In this document: positions 1 to 8,019 of the stretch, piece after piece | Position numbering within the stretch: the stretch's first letter is position 1 | Layout: each line of letters opens with the position of its first letter | Assembly: GCA_910586665.1 (NCBI GenBank) | Contig: CAJUIX010000013.1 | Location: 1-64,000, forward strand | DNA: 64,000 nt | From: an uncultured Duncaniella sp. | GTDB taxonomy: Bacteria; Bacteroidota; Bacteroidia; Bacteroidales; Muribaculaceae | Direction of reading: 5' to 3' | Made by a program: the position numbers and the translations under genes | Notes under the pieces: model-generated | Database searches by the model: none | Told to the model about the DNA's origin: nothing | The model's input: only the letters and a program-made list of their open reading frames with translations

Positions 1-136
1 GCCTAAAGATTAGATGTTTAACAGCATAAATTCAATTTTTGTCATCTACTGAATATTTATTGACAAGATGCTGCTGCCAAAATGGCGTGAAACATTATTT
101 TTTGCTAAATTGGGTGGGAGATTGGGATTTTAGTAG

Positions 137-144
137 TATTTTTG
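137..144 (+). promoter_or_regulatory. Possible -7 promoter element for the prolyl oligopeptidase gene
   Basis: TATTTTTG fits the Bacteroidota -7 consensus TAnnTTTG and lies 40 bp upstream of the chosen ATG at 184. No well-spaced TTTG -33 element is visible, so this is a weak call. A start site near 150 would exclude the in-frame ATG at 142. Confidence 0.35.
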
Positions 145-183
145 TGGAAAATAGTCACATTTCTTCATTCATCCCTCTTTTTT

Positions 184-2313
184 ATGTCACTATCACGAAA
201 TCTAAGCTATGCCCTTATGACTGCAACAGTCCTCGGCTCACTGGCCGGATGCTCAGGCAGCAAGACCACTGCCTATCCGACCGCCCCTTCTGACGGTACG
301 GTCGACACCATTTTCGGAATGGCTGTCAGCGACAACTACCGCCCCCTCGAAAACGATACCGCAGCCGAGACCCTCAAATGGGTCGAGGCCGAAAACAAGG
401 TCACCGAGGCCTATCTGTCGAAAATCCCCTTCCGCTCGAAAATCAACAAGCGTCTCACCGAGCTGAACGACTTCGTCAAGCGCGGACTCACCTACCGTGA
501 GAACGACGGCATGTTCTACTTCTACGAGAACGACGGACTCAAGAACCAGTCCATCCTCTACCGTAAGCCGACTCTCGACTCCACCGAGCGCGAGGTCTTC
601 CTCGACCCCAACACCCTGAGCGACGACGGCACCGTGGCTCTCACAGGCGTATTCCAGTCGAAGGACGGCAAATATACAGCCTACACCATCAGCCGCAGCG
701 GCTCTGACTGGATCGAAATCTACGTCATGGACACCAAGACCAAGGAGCTGCTTCCCGACCACATCAAGTGGGCCAAGTTCACCGGCGCTGCCTGGGACGG
801 CGACGGCTTCTACTACAGCGCCTATCCCGCACCCGAGGAGGGCAAGGAATACTCCAACGCCAACCAGAACCACCTCGTCTACTATCACAAGATCGGCACA
901 CCGCAGAGCGAGGACACAGTGGTGTTCAGCGACCCCGCACATCCCTTCCACTTCCATTCGGCAGACGTGGCTGAGTCATCGCCCGTCCTCTTCGTCAGCG
1001 TGGGCGGCGCAGGTGTCGGCAACGAACTCAAGGTGCGCAAGAACGGCGCATGGGTGACTATGGCCCCCACTCAGGACTACACTACCGGCGTCATCGACGT
1101 CATCGACGGCAAAATCTATATGCTTACCTCCTACGGCGCTCCCAAAAACCGCCTCATGGTGGCCGACCTCGCCAACCCGCAGATTGAAAACTGGAAGGAA
1201 CTCGTCCCCGAGGCTGAGGGCGTGCTGACCGGCGCCCAGTTTGCCGGCGACAAGCTCTTCCTCACCTACGAGAAGGACGCCGCCAACCAGGTGGCCGTCT
1301 ACGACATGGATGGCAAGAAGCTCTCCGACGTCAAGCTCCCCGGCTACGGCTCCGTAGGGCTCTACACCGAGCGCAAGTATCCCGAGGATGTGTTCTACAC
1401 CTTCTCGTCCTTTACCTCCCCCTCCGCACAGTATGCCTACGACGTCAAGACCGGCGAGAGCCGCCTCCTCTTCCAGCCCGAAATCAAGGGTGTGGACCTT
1501 GGCGAATATGTGACCGAGCAGGTATTCTATCCCTCGGCCGACGGTACGAAGGTGCCGATGTTCCTTACCTACAAGAAGGGTCTTGAGCGCAACGGCAAGA
1601 ACCCCGTCTACCTCTACGGCTACGGAGGCTTCAACGTCTCGCTCACTCCCGGCTTCTCGGCCAACCGCATGTTCCTGCTCGAGAACGGTGTCATCTACGC
1701 CCAGGCCAACCTCCGCGGCGGCTCCGAGTATGGCGAGGCATGGCACGAGGCCGGCACGAAAATGAACAAGCTCAACGTCTTCAACGACTTCATCGGCGCA
1801 GCCGAATATCTCATCAAGGAGGGCTGGACTTCGCCCGACTATCTGACTATCGAGGGCGGCAGCAACGGCGGCCTCCTCGTCGGCGCGACTGTCAATCTCC
1901 GTCCCGACCTCTTCAAGGTGGCCATCCCCCGCGTGGGCGTCATGGACATGATGCGCTACCACCTCTTCACCATCGGCTGGAACTGGGCTTCGGACTACGG
2001 CACCAGCGCCGACTCACCCGAAATGGCCAAGTATCTGCTCGACTACTCGCCGATTCACAACATCAAGAACGACGGCACTCCCTATCCGGCCATACTCGTG
2101 ACCACGGCTGACCATGACGACCGCGTCGTGCCCGCCCACTCCTTCAAGTATGCCGCCACCCTCCAGGCATCCGACACGGGCGACGCTCCCAAGCTCATCC
2201 GCATCGACTCGAAGGCCGGCCACGGTGCTGGCAAGCCCATTGCCAAGGTGCTCGAAGAGTACACCGACATGTACTCCTTCATGTTTGAGAACCTCGGCAT
2301 CGAACCCAAGTAA
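184..2313 (+). CDS. Prolyl oligopeptidase family serine peptidase (S9A), lipoprotein
   Basis: Cleaves peptides after proline; S9A enzymes have an N-terminal seven-bladed propeller that limits access to short peptides, followed by an alpha/beta-hydrolase domain. The catalytic triad is visible: Ser560 in GGSNGG, Asp645 in ADHDDRV and His680 in AGHGAG. The length of 709 residues is normal for the family. The start at 184 gives a signal peptide ending in LAGC, a lipobox, so export and lipidation are likely, with the enzyme facing the periplasm or surface. The in-frame ATG at 142 would add 14 residues before the basic N-region, and an ATG at 217 would shorten the signal too much. A GC-rich hairpin follows the stop codon. 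The exact substrate cannot be read from the sequence. Confidence 0.93.
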   Translation: MSLSRNLSYALMTATVLGSLAGCSGSKTTAYPTAPSDGTVDTIFGMAVSDNYRPLENDTAAETLKWVEAENKVTEAYLSKIPFRSKINKRLTELNDFVKRGLTYRENDGMFYFYENDGLKNQSILYRKPTLDSTEREVFLDPNTLSDDGTVALTGVFQSKDGKYTAYTISRSGSDWIEIYVMDTKTKELLPDHIKWAKFTGAAWDGDGFYYSAYPAPEEGKEYSNANQNHLVYYHKIGTPQSEDTVVFSDPAHPFHFHSADVAESSPVLFVSVGGAGVGNELKVRKNGAWVTMAPTQDYTTGVIDVIDGKIYMLTSYGAPKNRLMVADLANPQIENWKELVPEAEGVLTGAQFAGDKLFLTYEKDAANQVAVYDMDGKKLSDVKLPGYGSVGLYTERKYPEDVFYTFSSFTSPSAQYAYDVKTGESRLLFQPEIKGVDLGEYVTEQVFYPSADGTKVPMFLTYKKGLERNGKNPVYLYGYGGFNVSLTPGFSANRMFLLENGVIYAQANLRGGSEYGEAWHEAGTKMNKLNVFNDFIGAAEYLIKEGWTSPDYLTIEGGSNGGLLVGATVNLRPDLFKVAIPRVGVMDMMRYHLFTIGWNWASDYGTSADSPEMAKYLLDYSPIHNIKNDGTPYPAILVTTADHDDRVVPAHSFKYAATLQASDTGDAPKLIRIDSKAGHGAGKPIAKVLEEYTDMYSFMFENLGIEPK

Positions 2314-2334
2314 ACCATAGTCTGAAAAGGCTGG

Positions 2335-2371
2335 CGCGGCGTGGCTCCCGGTCCCGGGACACCACGCCGCG
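2335..2371 (+). terminator. Terminator-like GC-rich hairpin
   Basis: CGCGGCGTGG (2335-2344) pairs perfectly with CCACGCCGCG (2362-2371), and the loop holds a further CCCGG/CCGGG pairing. It lies 21 bp after the peptidase stop. There is no T-run, so intrinsic termination is uncertain. Confidence 0.45.
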
Positions 2372-2431
2372 TCAACTCAATCTTTACCACACAGACATCT
2401 CTCCACCCCACGCACACACATTATATTGAAA

Positions 2432-3358
2432 ATGAAATCCTCTACCCGGCTCGGACTACTCCCACTGCTGTTCATGTTGCTGCTCAGCGGCTGCTTCACG
2501 GGGGTGGAGTACACCCCTATGGTCAGCCAGCGCGATGTGAAGAAAGAAAATATCATCGTCACTCCCGAGGACACCTTCCTGACAGGTATCACCGATCAGG
2601 GACTGTCGGAGTGGAAGCCGGGCAAGCGCTTCCGCGTCACTGACGACAAGATCCGCCTCATATTCGGCGCCACGGCCTCGCCGCTCGACTCGCTCGGCGG
2701 GAGCACGCTCGTATTCACCGGCGCCAAGGAATCCCCCTCGATTACCGGCACCTCCGTCACCGACATCAGCTTTGCCGGCCCGGAGGGGCGCACGCTCGTC
2801 TATCGCATCAACCGCCCGATAGCCCGCGTCGAGGCGCAGGGCCCGCTGTCGATACCCTTCACCATCCAGGAGAGCCTCGTCGACTCCGCCCGCGCGCTCA
2901 TTGACGGCAAGCGCCTCTATGTCCTGACGCGCACCTGGCGCGACGACAATGACAATTCGGTCAACGGCCACCAGTTTGTGGCCGTCAACGTCGACTCCGT
3001 AACTCCCGGCAACGACATCTATCCCATAAAGGTGTCATTCACGGACGACGAGGGTACCTCTGCCCGCATCTTCCTCCACCCCGGCCCGAAGGGCTACACG
3101 CCACGTTCCTTTTCGGCTCTTTTCTCCTTTACCGACCCGCGCCTGCGCTACCCCTCGATTACCGATGCCACCTGGGACAACATCGTCAGGGGCCGCGTGG
3201 CCCTCGACATGACCCGCGAGGAGTGCCGTCTGGCCCTCGGTGCGCCACGCGAGGTGGACCGCGGAGCCGACAACTCCTTTGTACGTGAGGTGTGGCTCTA
3301 TGAGAACGGCATCTACCTCGTCTTTGAGGACGGCATCCTCAAACTTTACCGCCACTAA
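2432..3358 (+). CDS. Lipoprotein with BamE-like C-terminal segment, function unknown
   Basis: A protein of 308 residues with an N-terminal signal peptide and the lipobox LLSGC, so it is probably a membrane-anchored lipoprotein. I do not recognise the central part. The last 50 residues carry the pattern MTREECRLALGAP followed by W-Y-E-N-G and F-E-D-G, which resembles the SmpA/OmlA (BamE) repeat found in many short envelope lipoproteins. This resemblance is by eye only. The ATG at 2432 is used; a TTG two codons earlier is also in frame. The gene stands alone, with a hairpin on its 5' side and an intergenic gap of 164 bp after it. Confidence 0.8.
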   Translation: MKSSTRLGLLPLLFMLLLSGCFTGVEYTPMVSQRDVKKENIIVTPEDTFLTGITDQGLSEWKPGKRFRVTDDKIRLIFGATASPLDSLGGSTLVFTGAKESPSITGTSVTDISFAGPEGRTLVYRINRPIARVEAQGPLSIPFTIQESLVDSARALIDGKRLYVLTRTWRDDNDNSVNGHQFVAVNVDSVTPGNDIYPIKVSFTDDEGTSARIFLHPGPKGYTPRSFSALFSFTDPRLRYPSITDATWDNIVRGRVALDMTREECRLALGAPREVDRGADNSFVREVWLYENGIYLVFEDGILKLYRH

Positions 3359-3450
3359 GGGTATTGTTGTTTAAAAGCATCCTCTAAAGCACTCTATAAC
3401 GTGCTCCGGGCTGAACCTGCCGCCGTGGATTTGTGTTAGATATATATGCA

Positions 3451-3468
3451 GGCGTCCCCGCGGACGCC
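3451..3468. repeat. Short perfect hairpin GGCGTCC-CCGC-GGACGCC
   Basis: A 7-bp perfect stem with a 4-nt loop between the lipoprotein and the MBL-fold gene. It may be a weak terminator or a degenerate relative of the GGGACGC palindromes seen near 12.4 and 43.7 kb. Confidence 0.4.
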
Positions 3469-3522
3469 GCATCGTCTCCGCAGGGACACTAATAACATAT
3501 ATCTACATAAACTCACAGAACT

Positions 3523-4251
3523 ATGATTACCGTTACATATCTTGACCACAGCGGTTTCGCCATCACCACTCCGGGTGCAGTCATGGTGTTCGACTATTAC
3601 AAAGATCCCGACAAGAAACTCGAAAAAGTCCTGAAGGACCACCCCTCGAAGGACGTGGTCTTCTTCGTCTCGCATCATCATCCCGACCATTTCAACGCCT
3701 CCATATTCGAGCTGGCGCAGGAGCGCAAGCGCATCTATGTTCTCTCCAACGATATTTTCTCGAAAATCGTCCCGCAGAAGGGCCTTTCGGTCGCATGGAT
3801 GTCGGCTGGCGACGTTATAGACCAGATTCCCGGCACGACGCAGGTGAAGGCCTACGGTTCGACCGACGAGGGCGTGAGCTTCGCCATAACTCTTGAGGAC
3901 GGCAGCGTAATCTTCCACGCAGGTGACCTCAACGACTGGCACTGGAGCGAGGAGTCGACCAAGCGCGAGGTTGAGCAGGCCGACGCCAAGTTTGAGAAGA
4001 TACTCAACCGCATCGCCGAGGAGGTGCCCGAAATGAAGGTGGCCATGTTCCCGGTCGACGCCCGCATGGGGGCCGGCTTCGCCAAGGGCGCCCAGGAGTT
4101 CCTCAAGAAAATCAAGGTCGACAATTTCTTCCCGATGCACTTCTGGGGCGAGCCGCAGAAGGCATGCGATTTCAATTCCTACGTCCCCGCCGGCATCCCC
4201 ACCCGCTGCTACTGCCTCGACAAACCCGGCATGAACGTCGAAATCGCCTGA
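3523..4251 (+). CDS. MBL-fold metallo-hydrolase (UlaG/YhfI-like)
   Basis: A compact 242-residue cytoplasmic protein with no signal peptide. The metallo-beta-lactamase zinc motif is clear: HHHPDH at residues 51-56, followed further on by HAGD in FHAGDLNDWHW, and a late PMHFW that can supply another histidine ligand. Family members hydrolyse phosphoester, lactone or thioester bonds using one or two metal ions. The overall look, a short N-terminal strand ending in LDHSGF and then the HxHxDH loop, is that of the UlaG-like lactonase/phosphodiesterase branch, but the substrate is not predictable. The gene is followed by a strong hairpin at 4292-4344 and appears monocistronic. Confidence 0.88.
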   Translation: MITVTYLDHSGFAITTPGAVMVFDYYKDPDKKLEKVLKDHPSKDVVFFVSHHHPDHFNASIFELAQERKRIYVLSNDIFSKIVPQKGLSVAWMSAGDVIDQIPGTTQVKAYGSTDEGVSFAITLEDGSVIFHAGDLNDWHWSEESTKREVEQADAKFEKILNRIAEEVPEMKVAMFPVDARMGAGFAKGAQEFLKKIKVDNFFPMHFWGEPQKACDFNSYVPAGIPTRCYCLDKPGMNVEIA

Positions 4252-4291
4252 TTTCCCCCCATTCCCTATAGGCAATCCACAACTACACAAT

Positions 4292-4345
4292 AAACGCCGC
4301 GTGGCGCGCGTATACATCAAGTATACCCGCCCCATGCGGCGTTTT
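4292..4345 (+). terminator. Terminator hairpin after the MBL-fold gene
   Basis: AAACGCCGC (4292-4300) pairs with GCGGCGTTT (4336-4344), with a nested GTATAC/GTATAC pair (4310-4315, 4321-4326). The right arm runs into TTTTG, consistent with an intrinsic, possibly bidirectional terminator. Confidence 0.7.
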
Positions 4346-4421
4346 GATTGTGAATAGATAGGATTGTTATGTATCCGTAATAGGGAGATAAAATTAATTT
4401 CTGTGGAGGTGCGGTGTCTAT

Positions 4422-4563
4422 ATGGCTCGAAGAGCCTATGCAGGAGAAACCCCAGGGTAAGCGGAGGCCGCAGGCCGTAGCGATGCCTGGGGTACATGAT
4501 GCCCGTATAGAACCAATGCATCGAAGATGCTGATCATCATAATGATTAGGCTCTCCGAGCCAT
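4422..4563. repeat. Interspersed palindromic element, copy 1 (CCCCAGG family)
   Basis: The 43-bp core at 4450-4492 begins CCCCAGG and ends CCTGGGG, with GGCC-GC-GGCC-like pairing at its centre. It is preceded by the hairpin GGCTC-GAA-GAGCC and the spacer AGGAGAAA. It is followed by GCATC-GAA-GATGC and GGCTC-TCC-GAGCC hairpins. The same parts recur at 15.83-16.06 kb and 25.50-25.57 kb. Any reading frame through it is not a gene. Confidence 0.8.
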
Positions 4564-4608
4564 AGAAATACCTCTCCATTCGCCGGCGGACGTTGCACGC
4601 AACATACC

Positions 4609-5205
4609 CTACAGCTTGCCGAGGGCTTTTTTGCGGATGTGGCGCAGGCGGCGGTTGAGGAGGTCGCGGCGGTCGAGGGCAGGGGATTTCGCTGTAAGGT
4701 TCTCTTTGGCTGTTTCTTTTGCTTCGTTGACAGCCTGATGTGATTCTTTGGTGTTTTTCTTTGTGGCTTCCCTTTTGATTTCTTTGCAGACGTCCTCTCT
4801 GAGCGCTATCGGGGTATTATCTTTGGCTTCGTTGGAGGACTTCTCGGGAACTTCTTCCCGGGCTTTTTCTATGGTGCTTTCGTTGGTTTCCTGTCTGGCT
4901 TTTCTTTGGGCGGCGCGGCGTCGTGCGGCTGAGGAGCGGGATATGGCGCGGTCGATCTCGGGGCGCAGGAGTGAGAAGATGAGCATGACAGTGGTGTCGG
5001 TTTCCTTGGCGGGAACCGTCGAGTCGAGGATATAGCCGTGGATGGAGGCCATCGCTGCCATGAAAACAGCTTCGTCGGCACCGACGGCGCAGCATGCCTC
5101 GAGGATGCGCTCCTCGACGTAGCTGTAGAATCTTTTCGACACGGGCATGGGGGCGTTTTGGCTCTTCGTGGTTGGTTTTGCTGCGGATTTTTCCTGCTTA
5201 TTCAT
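4609..5205 (-). CDS. Charged helical protein of unknown function
   Basis: 198 residues, not recognised. Residues 20-110 form a compact helical region (FYSYVEERILEACCAVGADE onward) that ends in an Arg/Ala-rich helix, IDRAISRSSAARRRAAQRK. The rest is a low-complexity Lys/Glu/Asn-rich tail that closes with a basic RRDLLNRRLRHIRKK segment. The tail is encoded by T/C-rich DNA on the plus strand and is visibly less GC-rich than the neighbours. The helical part followed by an arginine-rich stretch loosely recalls small DUF6291-like proteins, but I would not assign it. There is no signal peptide or membrane segment, so it is probably cytoplasmic and possibly nucleic-acid binding, given its charge. 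Confidence 0.65.
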   Translation of the reverse strand: MNKQEKSAAKPTTKSQNAPMPVSKRFYSYVEERILEACCAVGADEAVFMAAMASIHGYILDSTVPAKETDTTVMLIFSLLRPEIDRAISRSSAARRRAAQRKARQETNESTIEKAREEVPEKSSNEAKDNTPIALREDVCKEIKREATKKNTKESHQAVNEAKETAKENLTAKSPALDRRDLLNRRLRHIRKKALGKL

Positions 5206-5236
5206 GGCGTTGGTTGTTATTGGGTTATTAATGCCA

Positions 5237-5244
5237 CAAAGTTA
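5237..5244 (-). promoter_or_regulatory. Possible -7 element for the charged helical protein
   Basis: Read on the minus strand this is TAACTTTG, matching TAnnTTTG, 32 bp upstream of the start codon at 5205. A TTTC sits at 5261-5264, closer than the usual 19-21 nt, so the -33 element is imperfect. Confidence 0.4.
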
Positions 5245-5289
5245 ACCCCTGTCTGCGCCTGAAATAGTGCGATAAAGTAAAAGGGTGGT

Positions 5290-5324
5290 GAAAAAAACGC
5301 GCATCCGCGGGGGTGCGGATGCGC
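5290..5324 (-). terminator. Intrinsic terminator downstream of the ROK kinase
   Basis: GCGCATCCGC (5299-5308) pairs perfectly with GCGGATGCGC (5315-5324). On the minus strand the stem is followed by a run of seven T (A-run at 5291-5297 on the plus strand), the classic intrinsic terminator for transcripts coming from 5358-6362. Confidence 0.85.
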
Positions 5325-5357
5325 TTGGTTCGTTGGAGTGATGTGCCGGTCGGGGCC

Positions 5358-6362
5358 TTATGCCTGGGTAGGCATGGCTACGGGCGAGGGAGCGGTATTG
5401 GCCTTTCCTGCCTCCCAGCCGAGGGCGCTGGCGCCGAGCACTGCAGCGTCGGCCTCTTTAAGCTCTGAGAGGATTACTTTGACCTTTCCCTTGAACATCT
5501 TCATCATGTTCTTCTCCATCGACTCGCGGAGCGGGCGGAGGAGGAGGTCGCCCGAGCGGGCGAGGCCGCCGAAGAGCACGAAGGCTTCGGGCGAGGAAAA
5601 GGCTGTGAAGTCGGCAAATGCCTCGCCGAGGATGTTGCCGGTGTATTCGAAGATCTCGTTGGCAATCTTATCGCCTTTGACGGCTGCGTCGTAGACATCC
5701 TTTGATGTTATCGAGTCGAGGGGGAGCTGGCGCAGGAGGGAGTCGTCACTGCGTATTTCGAGGAATTCGCGGGCGGTGCGGGCCACGCCGGTGGCCGAGC
5801 AGTAGGCTTCGAGGCAGCCGGTGCGACCGCAGCCGCAGAGACGGCCGTTGTTGCGCTTCATGATGACGTGGCCGAGCTCGCCGGCGAAACCGTCGTGGCC
5901 GTAGACGAGCTGCCCGTTGATGACGATGCCGCTGCCGACGCCGGTGCCGAGGGTAATCATGATGAAGTCACGGAGTCCGCGGGCGGCACCGTAGGTCATC
6001 TCGCCGATAGCGGCAGCATTGGCGTCGTTGGTGATTGCGACGGGTATGCCGAACTTCTCGCTGACTGTCTGAGCCAGGGGGACCGGCATCGGCCAGGGGA
6101 GATTGACGCAGGCCTCGATGCGGCCGGTGTAGTAATTGGCGTTGGGGGCGCCGATGCCGATTCCGAGAATCTTGTCCTCGGCGTCGTTGGCTTTCAGAAG
6201 ACGTGTCACCTCCGTGTGCAATTCGTCGATATAGTCGTTGAAGTCAGCATGTTTGAGTGTCTTGATTGAAGAACTTGCGATGACTACGCCGCGCGCGTCG
6301 ACTATGCCGAACACGGTGTTGGTCCCACCGATGTCGATACCTAAAACATAAGGTTTATTCAT
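5358..6362 (-). CDS. ROK family sugar kinase, glucokinase-like
   Basis: 334 residues, the usual ROK length. The N-terminal phosphate-binding motif DIGGTNT lies at about residues 10-16, and a second phosphate loop TLGTGVGSG follows mid-protein. The ROK signature is intact: GELGHV supplies the sugar-contacting Glu and the zinc-binding histidine, followed by CGCGRTGCLE with the cysteine cluster. This set of motifs indicates an ATP-dependent hexose kinase, most often glucokinase in Bacteroidota, although N-acetylmannosamine or allose kinase cannot be excluded. It is cytoplasmic. It lies last in a minus-strand series behind a GlmU-like protein, an aminotransferase and a BamE-like lipoprotein, and ends at a strong terminator. 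The gap of 86 bp to the preceding gene leaves room for its own promoter. Confidence 0.92.
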   Translation of the reverse strand: MNKPYVLGIDIGGTNTVFGIVDARGVVIASSSIKTLKHADFNDYIDELHTEVTRLLKANDAEDKILGIGIGAPNANYYTGRIEACVNLPWPMPVPLAQTVSEKFGIPVAITNDANAAAIGEMTYGAARGLRDFIMITLGTGVGSGIVINGQLVYGHDGFAGELGHVIMKRNNGRLCGCGRTGCLEAYCSATGVARTAREFLEIRSDDSLLRQLPLDSITSKDVYDAAVKGDKIANEIFEYTGNILGEAFADFTAFSSPEAFVLFGGLARSGDLLLRPLRESMEKNMMKMFKGKVKVILSELKEADAAVLGASALGWEAGKANTAPSPVAMPTQA

Positions 6363-6448
6363 TGGAATTTTGACTTTTGAGATTTTTTGGTTTATTTATG
6401 AGAAAAGTATTTTTATTGTCTATCTAGATTCGATGTCTTGAGGTCGGG

Positions 6449-6781
6449 TCAGGGGTGGTGGGACTTGGGTGGGAGGATTTGTTCGACTTTGTCTACGAGT
6501 TTTGAGTCGACAAAGAAGAGCTCGGTCCTGATTTCGCGCCACTCACCGGAGACGTAGACCGATTTGACGTAGGTCAGCGCGTTGTATTGCTTCCCGTTCT
6601 GCTCGGATAGGTTCTCGAGGAGCGGTTTGCCATACTTCTTGACCACTTCCTGCTTTGTCATGCCTATGGTGACGTCGCCGAAGCCGGAATTCGAGGGGGC
6701 AATGGTCGAGCACGACGCCGCGAGGAGCATGAGTGCTGCCGAAGCAGGGGCGATGAGGGTGCGGAGGATGGATTTAGTCAT
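6449..6781 (-). CDS. Small SmpA/OmlA (BamE)-like lipoprotein
   Basis: 110 residues with a signal peptide ending in LAASC, a lipobox. The mature part carries GMTKQEVVKKYGKP, the usual opening of the SmpA/OmlA fold (G-M-[ST]-x2-[ED]-[VL]-x3-[FYL]-G-x-P), and a later W-R-E-I-R-T-E-L-F-F strand with a short C-terminal tail. In proteobacteria BamE assists outer-membrane protein assembly; in Bacteroidota many unrelated-context lipoproteins share the fold, so the role here is open. It starts 37 bp after the aminotransferase stop and may be cotranscribed with it. Confidence 0.8.
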   Translation of the reverse strand: MTKSILRTLIAPASAALMLLAASCSTIAPSNSGFGDVTIGMTKQEVVKKYGKPLLENLSEQNGKQYNALTYVKSVYVSGEWREIRTELFFVDSKLVDKVEQILPPKSHHP

Positions 6782-6818
6782 ATTTAGAGAGATTTTGACT
6801 GCGGAGCGCGTCGGGGAA

Positions 6819-8018
6819 TCAGATTGTACGTCCGGGATATTCGCGGAGTGCGGCTGCGAGCACCTTCATGGCGCGGGCGAGATCCTCTTTTTTGAGGACG
6901 TAGGCCATGCGGACCTCGTCGCGCCCCATGCCGGGCGAGGTGTAGAAACCCGAGGCGGGAGCCATGAATACGGTCTCGCCGTCGAGGTCGAAGTCGCGCA
7001 GACACCACTGGCAGAACTTGTCGGCATCGTCGACCGGGAGCTTCACGACTGTGTAGAAGGCGCCCATAGGTATCGGGGTGTAGCAGCCGGGGATTTTGTT
7101 AAGCTCGTCGATGAGGAATTTTCGGCGCTCGACATACTCGTTGTAGGTCGCCAGCATGTATTCCTTCGGGGTGTCGATTGACGCCTCGGCCACAATCTGG
7201 CCCAGCAGCGGGGGGCTGAGGCGCGCCTGGCAGAACTTCATCACGTTGGTCTTCAGCTCCGGGTGCTTGGTGATGAGGGCGCCGACGCGGATGCCGCACT
7301 CGTTGTAGCGCTTCGACACGGAGTCGATCAGCACCACCTGCTCCTCGATGCCGGGGAGGTGGAAGGCGGAGATGTAGGGCGCGCCTGTATAGCAGAACTC
7401 GCGATATACCTCGTCGGAGAAGAGGAAGAGGTCATATTTCTTCACCAGGTCGCGGATCTGGAGCATCTCCTTCATCGTGTAGAGGTAGCCCGTCGGGTTA
7501 TTGGGGTTGCAGATGAGGATGCCCTTGGTGCGGGGAGTGATTAGCTTCTCGAACTCCTCAACCGGGGGTAGGGCGAAGCCCTGGTCGATATTGGAGGGGA
7601 CGGTGACAATCTTGGCGCCGGCAGAGATGGCGAAGGCCATGTAGTTGGCATAGGCCGGTTCGGGGACAATGATTTCGTCGCCCGGGTCGAGGCAGGCCAT
7701 AAAGGCGAAGAGCACCGCCTCGGAGCCGCCGGTGGTGACGATGATGTCGTCGACCTCGACCTCGATGTTGAAGCGGTGGTAATATTCCTTGAGCTTCTTG
7801 CGGAGAGACATGAGTCCGGCCGAGGGGCTGTACTCGAGGACGTCGCGGTCAATGTGTTTGAGCACTTCGAGTCCCGCCTTGGGGGTGGGGACGTCGGGCT
7901 GGCCGATGTTTAGGTGGTAGACCTTGATGCCGCGCTCCTTTGCTTCACTGGCGAGGGGGGCGAGACGTCGGATAGGGGAGGCCGGCATGAGGGTGCCGCG
8001 TTCTGATACGTTTGGCAT
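6819..8018 (-). CDS. PLP-dependent class I/II aminotransferase (aspartate aminotransferase-like)
   Basis: 399 residues, fold type I. The pyridoxal lysine is Lys236 in SVSKRYNECGIRVG. NPNNPTG (about 171-177) and the upstream LFSDEVY (about 199-205) supply the cofactor-contacting Asn, Asp and Tyr, and a C-terminal Arg for the substrate carboxylate is expected in the VRMAYV region. The likely reaction is amino-group transfer between aspartate (or another amino acid) and 2-oxoglutarate. It follows the GlmU-like gene with one base between the stop and the start, which implies translational coupling and a promoter at 9216-9246. Substrate specificity cannot be read from the sequence. Confidence 0.9.
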   Translation of the reverse strand: MPNVSERGTLMPASPIRRLAPLASEAKERGIKVYHLNIGQPDVPTPKAGLEVLKHIDRDVLEYSPSAGLMSLRKKLKEYYHRFNIEVEVDDIIVTTGGSEAVLFAFMACLDPGDEIIVPEPAYANYMAFAISAGAKIVTVPSNIDQGFALPPVEEFEKLITPRTKGILICNPNNPTGYLYTMKEMLQIRDLVKKYDLFLFSDEVYREFCYTGAPYISAFHLPGIEEQVVLIDSVSKRYNECGIRVGALITKHPELKTNVMKFCQARLSPPLLGQIVAEASIDTPKEYMLATYNEYVERRKFLIDELNKIPGCYTPIPMGAFYTVVKLPVDDADKFCQWCLRDFDLDGETVFMAPASGFYTSPGMGRDEVRMAYVLKKEDLARAMKVLAAALREYPGRTI

Positions 8019-8019
8019 C

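Noticed and set aside
142..186. Upstream in-frame ATG of the prolyl oligopeptidase
   Set aside because: It lies at the expected transcription start and would add hydrophobic residues ahead of a normal lipoprotein signal peptide.
976..1962. 328-residue minus-strand frame antisense to the peptidase gene
   Set aside because: Val/Gly/Glu-rich mirror translation typical of GC-rich genes; same for other antisense frames over secA, mutL, malic enzyme and the TonB receptor.
3436..4521. Long minus-strand reading frame antisense to the MBL-fold gene and through the CCCCAGG element
   Set aside because: Its middle is the mirror frame of a well-supported gene, and its N-terminus is translated from the interspersed repeat.
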